Part shown: positions 1-6,420 of the stretch, piece after piece
Position numbering within the stretch: the first letter of the stretch is position 1
Layout of the letters: each line of letters begins with the position of its first letter
Assembly: GCA_964468125.1 (NCBI GenBank)
Contig: CAYXVF010000061.1
Coordinates: 1-37,808, forward strand
Reading direction: 5' to 3'
Origin: CAYXVF01 sp964468125
Lineage (GTDB): Bacteria > Myxococcota > XYA12-FULL-58-9 > CAYXVF01
Length of the DNA stretch: 37,808 bases
Made by a program: the position numbers and the translations under genes
The notes under the pieces: model-generated
The model's database searches: none
Told to the model about the DNA's origin: nothing
What the model saw: only the letters and a program-made list of their open reading frames with translations

Positions 1-1
1 C

Positions 2-766
2 GACCTCGTTGCGCCTTCGCACGTGTCGACGTCGTCCTTTGGCACGTTTTCTGGAACCTCGGCGTCTGCGCCGCACGTCGCCGGTGCGGTCGCCGCCTAT
101 CTGAGCGGCGGCGCCCCCGACGCCGCCACCGCGGCGAGTTGGGTGCGCGAAGACGCGGCGGCCGAGGGTGCGAGCACCCCGAACGACGAGTACGGCTACG
201 GTCGGCTCGCGTTCGACCCGCTTCGGGTCGGCGCGGTCTGCGCGCCGGGCGCCACCGTTTCGTGCACCGCGAGCTGCGGCTCCACCGGCGAGACGGTCTG
301 CACCGATCAATGCGGACTCGGCACCTGCATGGCCCCGGCAGAGAGCTGCAACGGGATCGACGACGATTGCGATGGGGTCGCGGACAACGGCTTCGCCTGC
401 GCTCAGGGCACTTCGCTCGCCTGCACGACGAGCTGCGGCTCCACCGGCTCACGAGCGTGCGACACTGCATGTCTGTTCGGCGCCTGCATGCCCCCGGAGG
501 AGAGCTGCAACGGACTAGACGATAACTGCGATGGCGAGGTGGACGAAGAGTGTCCGGTAGACGCTCCCGTCGACTCGGACGGCTCGGACAACGACAATGG
601 CAATGCGAACGCAAACACCAACACGAATGGCGGTGGAGCGGCGCAGACCCCGGACCGCAGCGGCGACGGCGGTGACCCCATCACGGACGCGACCTCGCAG
701 GGCTGTGCACAAGCTCCAATGCCGCTTCTTCTGATCCCGCTCCTGCGGCGGCGACGGCGGCGGTGA
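2..766 (+). CDS. C-terminal part of a secreted subtilisin-like serine protease with MopE-type repeats and MYXO-CTERM-like tail (5' end outside window)
   Basis: The reading frame is open from the first bases of the window (DLVAPSHVS...), so the gene starts upstream. The motif GTSASAPHVAGAVA contains the catalytic Ser of S8 subtilases, and the DLVAP stretch before it also fits the family; the Asp and His of the triad must lie outside the window. After the catalytic domain come two Cys-rich units, each ending in CNGxDDxCDGxxD, the acidic Cys motif found in MopE-like surface proteins. A low-complexity Asn/Thr/Gly linker follows, and the protein ends with GC, a short hydrophobic run (PMPLLLIPLL) and six arginines. 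That end matches the layout of MYXO-CTERM sorting tails, which suggests export and cell-surface anchoring. The call of protease is firm; substrate is unknown. Confidence 0.88.
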   Translation, partial: DLVAPSHVSTSSFGTFSGTSASAPHVAGAVAAYLSGGAPDAATAASWVREDAAAEGASTPNDEYGYGRLAFDPLRVGAVCAPGATVSCTASCGSTGETVCTDQCGLGTCMAPAESCNGIDDDCDGVADNGFACAQGTSLACTTSCGSTGSRACDTACLFGACMPPEESCNGLDDNCDGEVDEECPVDAPVDSDGSDNDNGNANANTNTNGGGAAQTPDRSGDGGDPITDATSQGCAQAPMPLLLIPLLRRRRRR

Positions 767-1277
767 AAGCTCGACCCTCGCGCGAGCGATAGAATTCCTC
801 CGCCGACACGACGTAGTAGTAGCGGCCCTCCATCGCGCGGCCGAACTTTCCGATCTCCTGAGTGCGATCGGTTCCGCCCACGCGGGCGAAGAGCCGGGGA
901 AAGGGCTGCCGTACGTTGCCGATGGTCTCTGTCGCGCCTGTGGCATAGGCCAGATGCATCGCGCCGGCGATCGCGTCGAGGAGAATCTTGGGCGACGGCT
1001 CCGTGTCCGGCACCGCGATGTCGACCTTCAGCGCATCGATGCGCGCGTTCAAGGATGCGACCTGGTTGCTCGTATCGATGGGCATGCCGCCGGTCTTGCC
1101 CGCGTCGGCGATCCCACCGATCCCGCTCGACTTGTTGTCCTGGGCGACGTCGTATTGCTGACCGTCGATGACCGCGACCTTCGTCCCATCGTCGTTCGTC
1201 TGCACGTCCTGCTTGCTGACCTTGCTGCCATCCATTTCCTCGAGACGGTCCCGCTCTGCCTTGAACTCTTTGATCAT
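681..1277 (-). CDS. Unknown protein, possibly 5'-truncated by an in-frame TAG
   Basis: A 198-residue frame with no family I recognise. The N-terminal third is charged and helical (MIKEFKAERDRLEEMDG), and the C-terminal half contains a compact-looking segment ending in GRYYYVVSAEEFYRSREGR. Reading upstream in the same frame gives SIRANDQ, then a TAG at 1301-1299, then MLGATLNAIQ from an ATG at 1331. The protein-like character continues through the stop, so the gene may once have started at 1331. No good ribosome binding site is visible for either start. The 3' end overlaps the convergent protease gene by 86 bp and the last 30 residues (Ala/Glu/Arg-rich) may not be conserved. It could be a working gene beginning at 1277 or a pseudogene. 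Confidence 0.5.
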   Translation of the reverse strand: MIKEFKAERDRLEEMDGSKVSKQDVQTNDDGTKVAVIDGQQYDVAQDNKSSGIGGIADAGKTGGMPIDTSNQVASLNARIDALKVDIAVPDTEPSPKILLDAIAGAMHLAYATGATETIGNVRQPFPRLFARVGGTDRTQEIGKFGRAMEGRYYYVVSAEEFYRSREGRAFTAAVAAAGAGSEEAALELVHSPARSRP

Positions 1278-1529
1278 CTGATCGTTCGCGCGAATCGACT
1301 ACTGGATGGCGTTCAACGTGGCGCCGAGCATGTTCGTGAATCTTGAACTCCAGGAAGAGTGTGAAAGGCGGCGGGTGTACGCCCTGCGCGGACGCTGCTC
1401 ATGGAAGCCACTCCTTGGGGCGGGTTCATCCTCGAGGGTACATACACAGAAGTGCCCCATAGCGGGTTCGACTCCCAGAGGATTTTTCCCACGCAGACTC
1501 GCGCAGGCAGATCGAGTAAGATCCGGCGC

Positions 1530-2249
1530 ATGCTGCGCGGACTGGTCGGACTCTCGGCAACGGTCTTCACCCTTTGGATGCTCGTGGACGCCTACCAGCG
1601 TCGAGCCGAGAGCTACTGGTATTTCATCATCCTGATGCCCCTAGGCGAGTGGGCCTATTTCCTGGCGGTGAAACGCCACGACTTCAACTGGGGCTTCCTC
1701 GCCGGCTTTAGAAAACCCCCGCCGGCTTCTTTGGAGATCCTGAAGCGACGCCTGCGCGACAGCCCGAGCGACAAGAACCGGCTGGAGACGGGCTGGGCAC
1801 ACCTCGAAGCCAACGAGCCCGAGCCCGCAGCGGAGCTGTTTCAGTCCGTGCTCCGCCGGGACCCGGACGACCCGCGCGCCCTACACGGCCTGGGCCTCGC
1901 CCGGATCGACCTCGAAGAACCGGCCTCTGCGGTCGCGCCACTGAGTCGTCTCGTCGAAAGAGAGCCGGCCTACGACGACTACGAGGTTTGGCACGACCTC
2001 GCCTTTGCACACTGGGAGTCGGAGAACCGGCTCGAAGCGATCGCCACTCTGCGGCGTTTGGTGGAGACCTCGCCGCAGGTGAAGCACAAGGTGATCCTCG
2101 GCGGCTACCTCGGACGCATGGGGGAGAAAGGCGAAGCGCGGACCGTCCTCGAAGAGGCCATCGCCGACTACGACGATTTGCCGCGTCATCTTCGCCGGGA
2201 AGCGCGCCGTTGGCTCAAGCAGGCCCGCGAAGAGCTGGCCGAGCTCTGA
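1530..2249 (+). CDS. Membrane-anchored tetratricopeptide repeat (TPR) protein
   Basis: The 239-residue protein starts with two hydrophobic segments, about residues 3-22 and 32-52 (the second contains IILMPLGEWAYFLAVK), separated by a short polar turn; this resembles the two-helix PLDc_N-type membrane module. The rest is a soluble helical region with several TPR-like units, for example AELFQSVLRRDPDDPRALHG and the following LGLARIDLEEPASAV. TPRs are protein-interaction scaffolds, so this is probably a membrane-tethered adaptor. The frame is open further upstream to 1401, but that extension is not protein-like; the ATG at 1530 puts the first hydrophobic helix at the N-terminus and follows GAGTAAG. 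It is flanked by unrelated or decayed genes, so context adds nothing about its partner. Confidence 0.75.
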   Translation: MLRGLVGLSATVFTLWMLVDAYQRRAESYWYFIILMPLGEWAYFLAVKRHDFNWGFLAGFRKPPPASLEILKRRLRDSPSDKNRLETGWAHLEANEPEPAAELFQSVLRRDPDDPRALHGLGLARIDLEEPASAVAPLSRLVEREPAYDDYEVWHDLAFAHWESENRLEAIATLRRLVETSPQVKHKVILGGYLGRMGEKGEARTVLEEAIADYDDLPRHLRREARRWLKQAREELAEL

Positions 2250-2423
2250 GCGTGCGACGACCACCGCGCCTGGTGCTCTGGCGCACCCGGGGCACTCTTC
2301 GAGCCCAAGGCCGGGCTTTCGAGAGCACGAGGTCGAGCGGGTTGCTCCCCGCCCAACCGATCGACCACGCGGGCCCCGCGGCTACCGGGTGTTGAAACTG
2401 AGTGTAAAGGGTCGCTCCGCCGG

Positions 2424-3256
2424 TTAATCTAGCGCCTCGAGCCCCCATATGAACCACCATTGGAGCCCTGCGTCTGGGGGCCATGCTCCCATCCCGGTAG
2501 GCTCAGGGGACGAGCGGATAAATACAAAGTCCCCAGGCATGGCAGCATCGCCGACCTGTTGGTTCAGGTAGGCGACCAAAGCCGACTGACCATCGGTATC
2601 CAGAGAGTAGTCCGTGAGCGCGGCGGAGCTCGCCGTTAGGAAGTCCGCCTGAATGAGAGCTCCCGCAGCGGTGTAGTCGCCGCCGAGCCCAAGGTTTCGC
2701 GACGACCAACGCGGAGCAAGCCGGGACTGACGGGGTCCTCAAAGACGCCGCCGCCCGAATCCACTTCGACGTCGCTGTCGATCACTCCCAAGGTCTGCTA
2801 CGAGGCGGGAAGATACCGAAGGTCAGAAACTCTGGGGATTCCCATTAGATGTCGTCGATGTAGATTGGGCCATTGACGTTGCGGGCCGATTCCATCGCCC
2901 ATCCGAAGCCCATCTTGATTTCGCTCGGGTCATTTGTGATCGACAGAAAGGTCCGCGAGGTTGGCGCCGTAGTGAGAGCGGCGCGTCAACGCCGGGCTCA
3001 CCCTCGACATCGAAGTCACGGGCCCGCTCGCCGAAGCTGAGTCGACACACCCCGCCGCTCCGAGCTGATCCAGCGCACACGCATTGCCGCGGGCGACGGG
3101 CTCGAGCGCACCGCCACCGTCTGCCTGCAAGCACGGGTTTACAGCCGACCTGCATCGGCCGACGACACAGGAGAGCTCTAGCGGACATTGAGCGTCGCTT
3201 TCGCACGTTAATGATGCACTGTCGATCGCCGGCCGATTGAGCTCGATCGCCGACAC
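2424..3256 (-). pseudogene. Decayed gene for a secreted Cys-rich / beta-sandwich protein, multiple frameshifts and stops
   Basis: No single frame is open, but protein-like segments follow one another in order on the minus strand. Segment 1 (from about 3256) reads SLTCESDAQCPLELSCVVGR, a Cys-spaced module common in Myxococcota lipoproteins. Segment 2, near 3050-2985 in a different frame, reads FGERARDFDVEGEPGVD. Segment 3, about 2980-2848 in the third frame, reads ITNDPSEIKMGFGWAMESAR and ends with GPIYIDDI before TAA (2847-2845), like the edge strand of a carbohydrate-binding beta-sandwich. Segment 4, about 2803-2725, reads QTLGVIDSDVEVDSGGGVF. Segment 5, about 2710-2427 in a further frame, reads RNLGLGGDYTAAGALIQADF and later YLNQQVGDAAMPGDFVFIRS before TAA at 2426-2424. 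At least three frameshifts and one stop are needed. Sequencing error is an alternative to real decay. Confidence 0.6.
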
Positions 3257-3345
3257 CGTCTTTGCCGACGCCCGCGTCGATTTCCAGATGAAGCGCGTCC
3301 GTGTGCACTTCTTTCGTGTACCGGTTCCGTGTTAACACTAGCGAC

Positions 3346-4164
3346 ATGAACATTCAGCGGCTGGTTTTGTTCTTTGCGTTCGTGTCTTGGTCTTCTCCGG
3401 CAATGGCACAGGAATTCTTTGGAGACGAGCTTTCGGGCTTCGAGTCCGACCGATCGTACTTCACCGCCGGCACCGGCATTTCGCGCCTGAGCCTCGACGG
3501 CATCGACGACAGCACGACCGTGCTCACGAACAAGCTCTCGGGGCGCTACGTCGTGATCGATATGGTGGCCATTGGCCTCGATTTTCCCTTCACCTCGGTC
3601 ATCGACGAAGGAAACGACACCGCCTTCGGCAATCCTACACTCACCGTCGAGTACGTCGGGACCACCAACAAACTCAGCTATCGGGCGGGAATCAGCTTCA
3701 GCCCGCGGCTGCGAAGCCTCGATAGCTTGGAGAACCTCGGGGATTTCTTGGTGGGATCCTTCGGTGCGTTCGCTCGTGGTTTTCGCGACCCAGATCGCTG
3801 GATCCCCTTCACGACGAGTTTCGGTGTGCCCCTGCGCGTCGAATACAAAATCACGCCGCAGCTTCGAGCCGCCCTTGGCGGGACGCTGTTGCGCAGTCGC
3901 TTCGTCAGCGAAGACGACGACGATGACGCCACCTGGCTCTACGGTTTCACCCCGGAGCTCGCCTATCTCTTTCCCGGGGGGGTGCTCGGTGTCGACTTGA
4001 GCCTGCTGTGGGTGGACAGCGGCGACGACGACGAGAGCATCGAAACCCTCGGCATCTTTGCCCGCATCGGCGAGAGCTATTTCGTCGAGCCGCGCTTCTT
4101 GCTGCCTTTCGACAACGACATCGACGTGTGGACCATCGTCATCGACCTAGGCGTTGCGCTCTAG
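3346..4164 (+). CDS. Probable outer-membrane beta-barrel protein, secreted
   Basis: The 272-residue protein has a clear signal peptide (MNIQRLVLFFAFVSWSSPAMAQ) with cleavage likely after AMA. The mature part has alternating hydrophobic and polar residues with many aromatic and Gly positions (FTAGTGISRLSLDG, LSYRAGISFSPRL, YGFTPELAYLF), typical of membrane beta strands, and ends in IDLGVAL with a strand-like hydrophobic C-terminus. Acidic loops (EDDDDDATW, GDDDESIE) would face outward. The ATG at 3346 is preferred over the frame opening at 3301 because it puts the signal peptide at the N-terminus. It stands between two pseudogene regions and looks intact. No specific family is recognised; a MipA or OmpW-type barrel cannot be told apart by eye. 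Confidence 0.72.
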   Translation: MNIQRLVLFFAFVSWSSPAMAQEFFGDELSGFESDRSYFTAGTGISRLSLDGIDDSTTVLTNKLSGRYVVIDMVAIGLDFPFTSVIDEGNDTAFGNPTLTVEYVGTTNKLSYRAGISFSPRLRSLDSLENLGDFLVGSFGAFARGFRDPDRWIPFTTSFGVPLRVEYKITPQLRAALGGTLLRSRFVSEDDDDDATWLYGFTPELAYLFPGGVLGVDLSLLWVDSGDDDESIETLGIFARIGESYFVEPRFLLPFDNDIDVWTIVIDLGVAL

Positions 4165-4574
4165 GCGCCCTCTAGCTCTGGCATAAGCCTCGCGCCCAAA
4201 TCTGTGCGCTCTTGCCGCGACAATTCAGCGCGATCACTTCTTCGTGCGGCCGCGGGGCGTCTCGTCGTCCAAAAATTCGAAAGGTAGAGGAGAAAACCCA
4301 GACCAAAGAAGACGTGGTCGGTGTTCTTTCGGCCGACCACATCTGAAACGCTCGCCCACGCGAAGCGTCCCAGCAGATTGAAGACGGAGATCATCAGGAC
4401 GTAGGTAGCGCCAAACTCCGCGTCGACGATGCCCGGAAGCGTGGTGCCGAAGATCTCAGTCATCATGGTCTTCGCCACACCCAGCACACCGATCCCCGCG
4501 GCCACGTTGAAGCAGAGCATGATCCAGAGCTGGTAGAATTGCGGGGTCCGGAGCGCACGGTCGACGTGAACATC
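4161..4574 (-). pseudogene. Fragment of an OFA-type (oxalate/formate antiporter family) MFS transporter: linker and TM7-9
   Basis: The frame opens after a TAG at 4577-4575 and reads DVHVDRALRTPQFYQLW, then MLCFNVAAGIGVLGVAKTMM and GRFAWASVSDVVGRKNTDHV. These match the central linker and the first helices of the second half of OFA-family MFS proteins, including the SDxxGRKNT loop. After LLYLS the similarity ends abruptly and the remainder (FWTTRRPAAARRSD...) is not membrane-like. The N-terminal six helices are missing upstream. The fragment meets the convergent 3346-4164 gene. The DNA upstream carries a later part of the same protein family, so the pieces are in the wrong order. This is a remnant, not a working gene. 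Confidence 0.68.
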
Positions 4575-4630
4575 CTACCACGATGGCCACGGTGAAGACC
4601 CACACGACGTCGCCCAACGACCGCGCTCTG

Positions 4631-4790
4631 ACGAAACCAGGTGAGGGTGGCACTCCCGATGACAGCCGCCGTGCTCCACGCGGTGAGCAGACGACCGTGG
4701 ATCGCACCAACGAAACGCACCCCGAAGACGTCAGCGATGTGGCGGCTTGACGCCGAGCTACAAAACCCTTGGTGGTGTCATGCGGCATCG
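4631..4790 (-). pseudogene. Fragment of an OFA-type MFS transporter: TM10-11 region
   Basis: Minus-strand translation of about 4760-4630 gives HIADVFGVRFVGAIHGRLLT followed by AWSTAAVIGSATLTWFR. The FGxRxVGAIHGRLLTAWS signature is typical of the last helices of OFA-family MFS transporters. In an intact gene it lies downstream (C-terminal) of the piece found at 4161-4574, yet here it lies upstream on the same strand. A further short piece in another frame just before it (TTKGFVARRQ) may be a degenerate GGGFA...PAY region. The frame runs on into non-homologous sequence. Read with the adjacent fragment this is a rearranged, dead transporter locus, or the debris of two tandem copies. Confidence 0.6.
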
Positions 4791-4981
4791 TCGCGACGTT
4801 CTCGGGGGAACGTCGACGCCTGGCTGTCGCCGTCATTCACGCCCGCCAATCGGTCGTTGGCGAGGGATTTTCGTGTGAAATAGAGATCCACCAAGGCGAT
4901 CACGATGATGAGCGCCTTGACGCCAAACAGCGCAAGAAACGTCCCGAAACCCATGTCCGGAGGGTGCGCTTCTGAGCCCAT
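4778..4981 (-). other. Short hydrophobic open frame, possibly part of the decayed transporter region
   Basis: A 67-codon frame contains one strong hydrophobic segment, FLALFGVKALIIVIALVDLY, followed by a basic/acidic tail. I do not recognise it as part of an OFA transporter, and no good ribosome binding site precedes it. It may be a small membrane protein, but its position directly before transporter fragments makes a remnant more likely. The rest of 4982-5057 shows nothing. Confidence 0.25.
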
Positions 4982-5057
4982 GACAGCAAGCGTCTGGTCG
5001 ACGCTCGTAGCCGAGCGCCGCGGGGCCGGTTGAATACCGCCTTTGCAACGACTCGCG

Positions 5058-6326
5058 CTAGACCACCCGGAGCGCCGGGGGCGGACGCCGGTTACCGAGC
5101 ACCCAACGTTCGAGGGCTTCCGGATCGCCGGAGGCGCTCAGGGAGCGGGGCAGCTGGGCTAGGCGGCGAATGCGCTCGCGCGGGGTGAGGCGCGTGTTGC
5201 GCCGCAAAAGCTGCAAGACCAACAGGAACGCTTGGGTGGAACCGGAAGCGACGAGTTGCTCGGCGGCGTGGCTCGCGAGGTGGGCGCGCGCTGGAAGGGT
5301 GCTTCCGATGGGTCCGAGCACGTCGGCGGCGCGATCGAGCTGGGCATCGAGCTCGAGGACCAACTCCGCCAGCACCTCGAGCTTCTGTTCTCGCGAGAGA
5401 TCGCGACGGCGATCGTCCCGTTCGTTGGTTTCCGCCATGGCCGTGGCGAGCACCAGTCCAGCCGCATCCCCGACCACCTGCGCATAGGCCGCGAGAAGGG
5501 CGCGCGCCGCATCGACCCCGTAGCGACTCGACACCGCGATCACGGCGCCTTCAGCGTAGCCCCGTTCGTGCGCGGCGAGCTTGCCCATCACCGACTCCAC
5601 CAGCTCGCCGGCGACGATCCGGGCACGCACCTGCTCCTCGCGGGACATGTGCGTCGGCAACCACTCAGGGGCGGCCATCGTTACGGCGATCGCACGCGCG
5701 GGCCCGGCCTCTTGGCTGGTGGAGAGCAATTCGACCATCGCGACCGGACTCGACACGATCAGCTCCGGGGGCAGTTGGCTCAGCGGCCAAGCGGTCGCGG
5801 TTGCAATTTCCGCGGCGGCGGGCTCGGAGAGCGTCCGGCGCAGCTCGGCGGCGGTCTGGCCCGCGATTTCCCCGAGCAGCGTCGCGCTCTCGCGGCTGAG
5901 TCGCGGGCGAACGCCGGGAGCGGTGCCGTAGCCGAGTCGGTGGCCAAAGGCACGAAACACCGCGAGGGCGAGGGAAGGCTCTTCCGGAAGCGCCTCCAGC
6001 ACCGCGGCGGCGAGGTCGCGAATCGCCTCTTCATCGAGCCCCGCGGAGAGGAGCGCCCGAATGGTCGCGCGATCGTGGGACTCCAGCCCGAGCTCGTCCA
6101 CCAGCGCGTCAACCGAAGGGGAAACCTCCGAGCCGGAGGCCGAAGCTATGGCCGGCATTGGGCGCTCTGCCGGCGACGCATCGAGGCTCGGGCGGGGAGC
6201 ATCGATCCCCTCGGCAAGGGTCGCGAGCGCGTGGTCCACCACACGATCTGCAACGATTTCAGGGGCGTCGGACTCGGCAAGAAGCCCCACGGCGATCTGG
6301 ATGGCGGGTACGTTCTCAGCAGGCAT
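5058..6326 (-). CDS. Unknown alpha-helical protein, 422 aa
   Basis: The protein has no signal peptide or membrane segment and is rich in Ala, Leu, Glu and Arg, predicting an all-helical fold. Residues about 1-90 are Pro/Ala/Ser-rich and probably a flexible region around short helices; from about residue 90 on there are repeated helical stretches (for example LARDLAAAVLEALPEEPSL-type segments) that might form an armadillo/HEAT-like array. It ends NRRPPPALRVV. The ATG at 6326 follows GAGAG at good spacing. It is the last gene on this strand after the lytic transglycosylase, with a 94-nt AT-richer gap that could carry its own promoter (TACATT within 6380-6400 on the minus strand). Codon use matches the neighbours. 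I do not recognise a family and propose no function. Confidence 0.7.
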   Translation of the reverse strand: MPAENVPAIQIAVGLLAESDAPEIVADRVVDHALATLAEGIDAPRPSLDASPAERPMPAIASASGSEVSPSVDALVDELGLESHDRATIRALLSAGLDEEAIRDLAAAVLEALPEEPSLALAVFRAFGHRLGYGTAPGVRPRLSRESATLLGEIAGQTAAELRRTLSEPAAAEIATATAWPLSQLPPELIVSSPVAMVELLSTSQEAGPARAIAVTMAAPEWLPTHMSREEQVRARIVAGELVESVMGKLAAHERGYAEGAVIAVSSRYGVDAARALLAAYAQVVGDAAGLVLATAMAETNERDDRRRDLSREQKLEVLAELVLELDAQLDRAADVLGPIGSTLPARAHLASHAAEQLVASGSTQAFLLVLQLLRRNTRLTPRERIRRLAQLPRSLSASGDPEALERWVLGNRRPPPALRVV

Positions 6327-6420
6327 GGCAGCTCTCAGAGGGATCTACAGCCCCGCCGGGAGCCCGGTTAAAACAATGTGCGATAATGTAACGAAAGTAT
6401 CTACCCAGTCGAGAGCGGCT

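Noticed and set aside
1460..1485. GGGTTCGACTCCC looks like a tRNA T-loop
   Set aside because: Only three stem pairs form, and no acceptor, anticodon or D arm can be drawn around it on either strand.
5232..6371. 379-codon open frame on the plus strand
   Set aside because: Antisense to the 5058-6326 gene, with Arg/Gly/His-rich composition and no start signal; a shadow frame.
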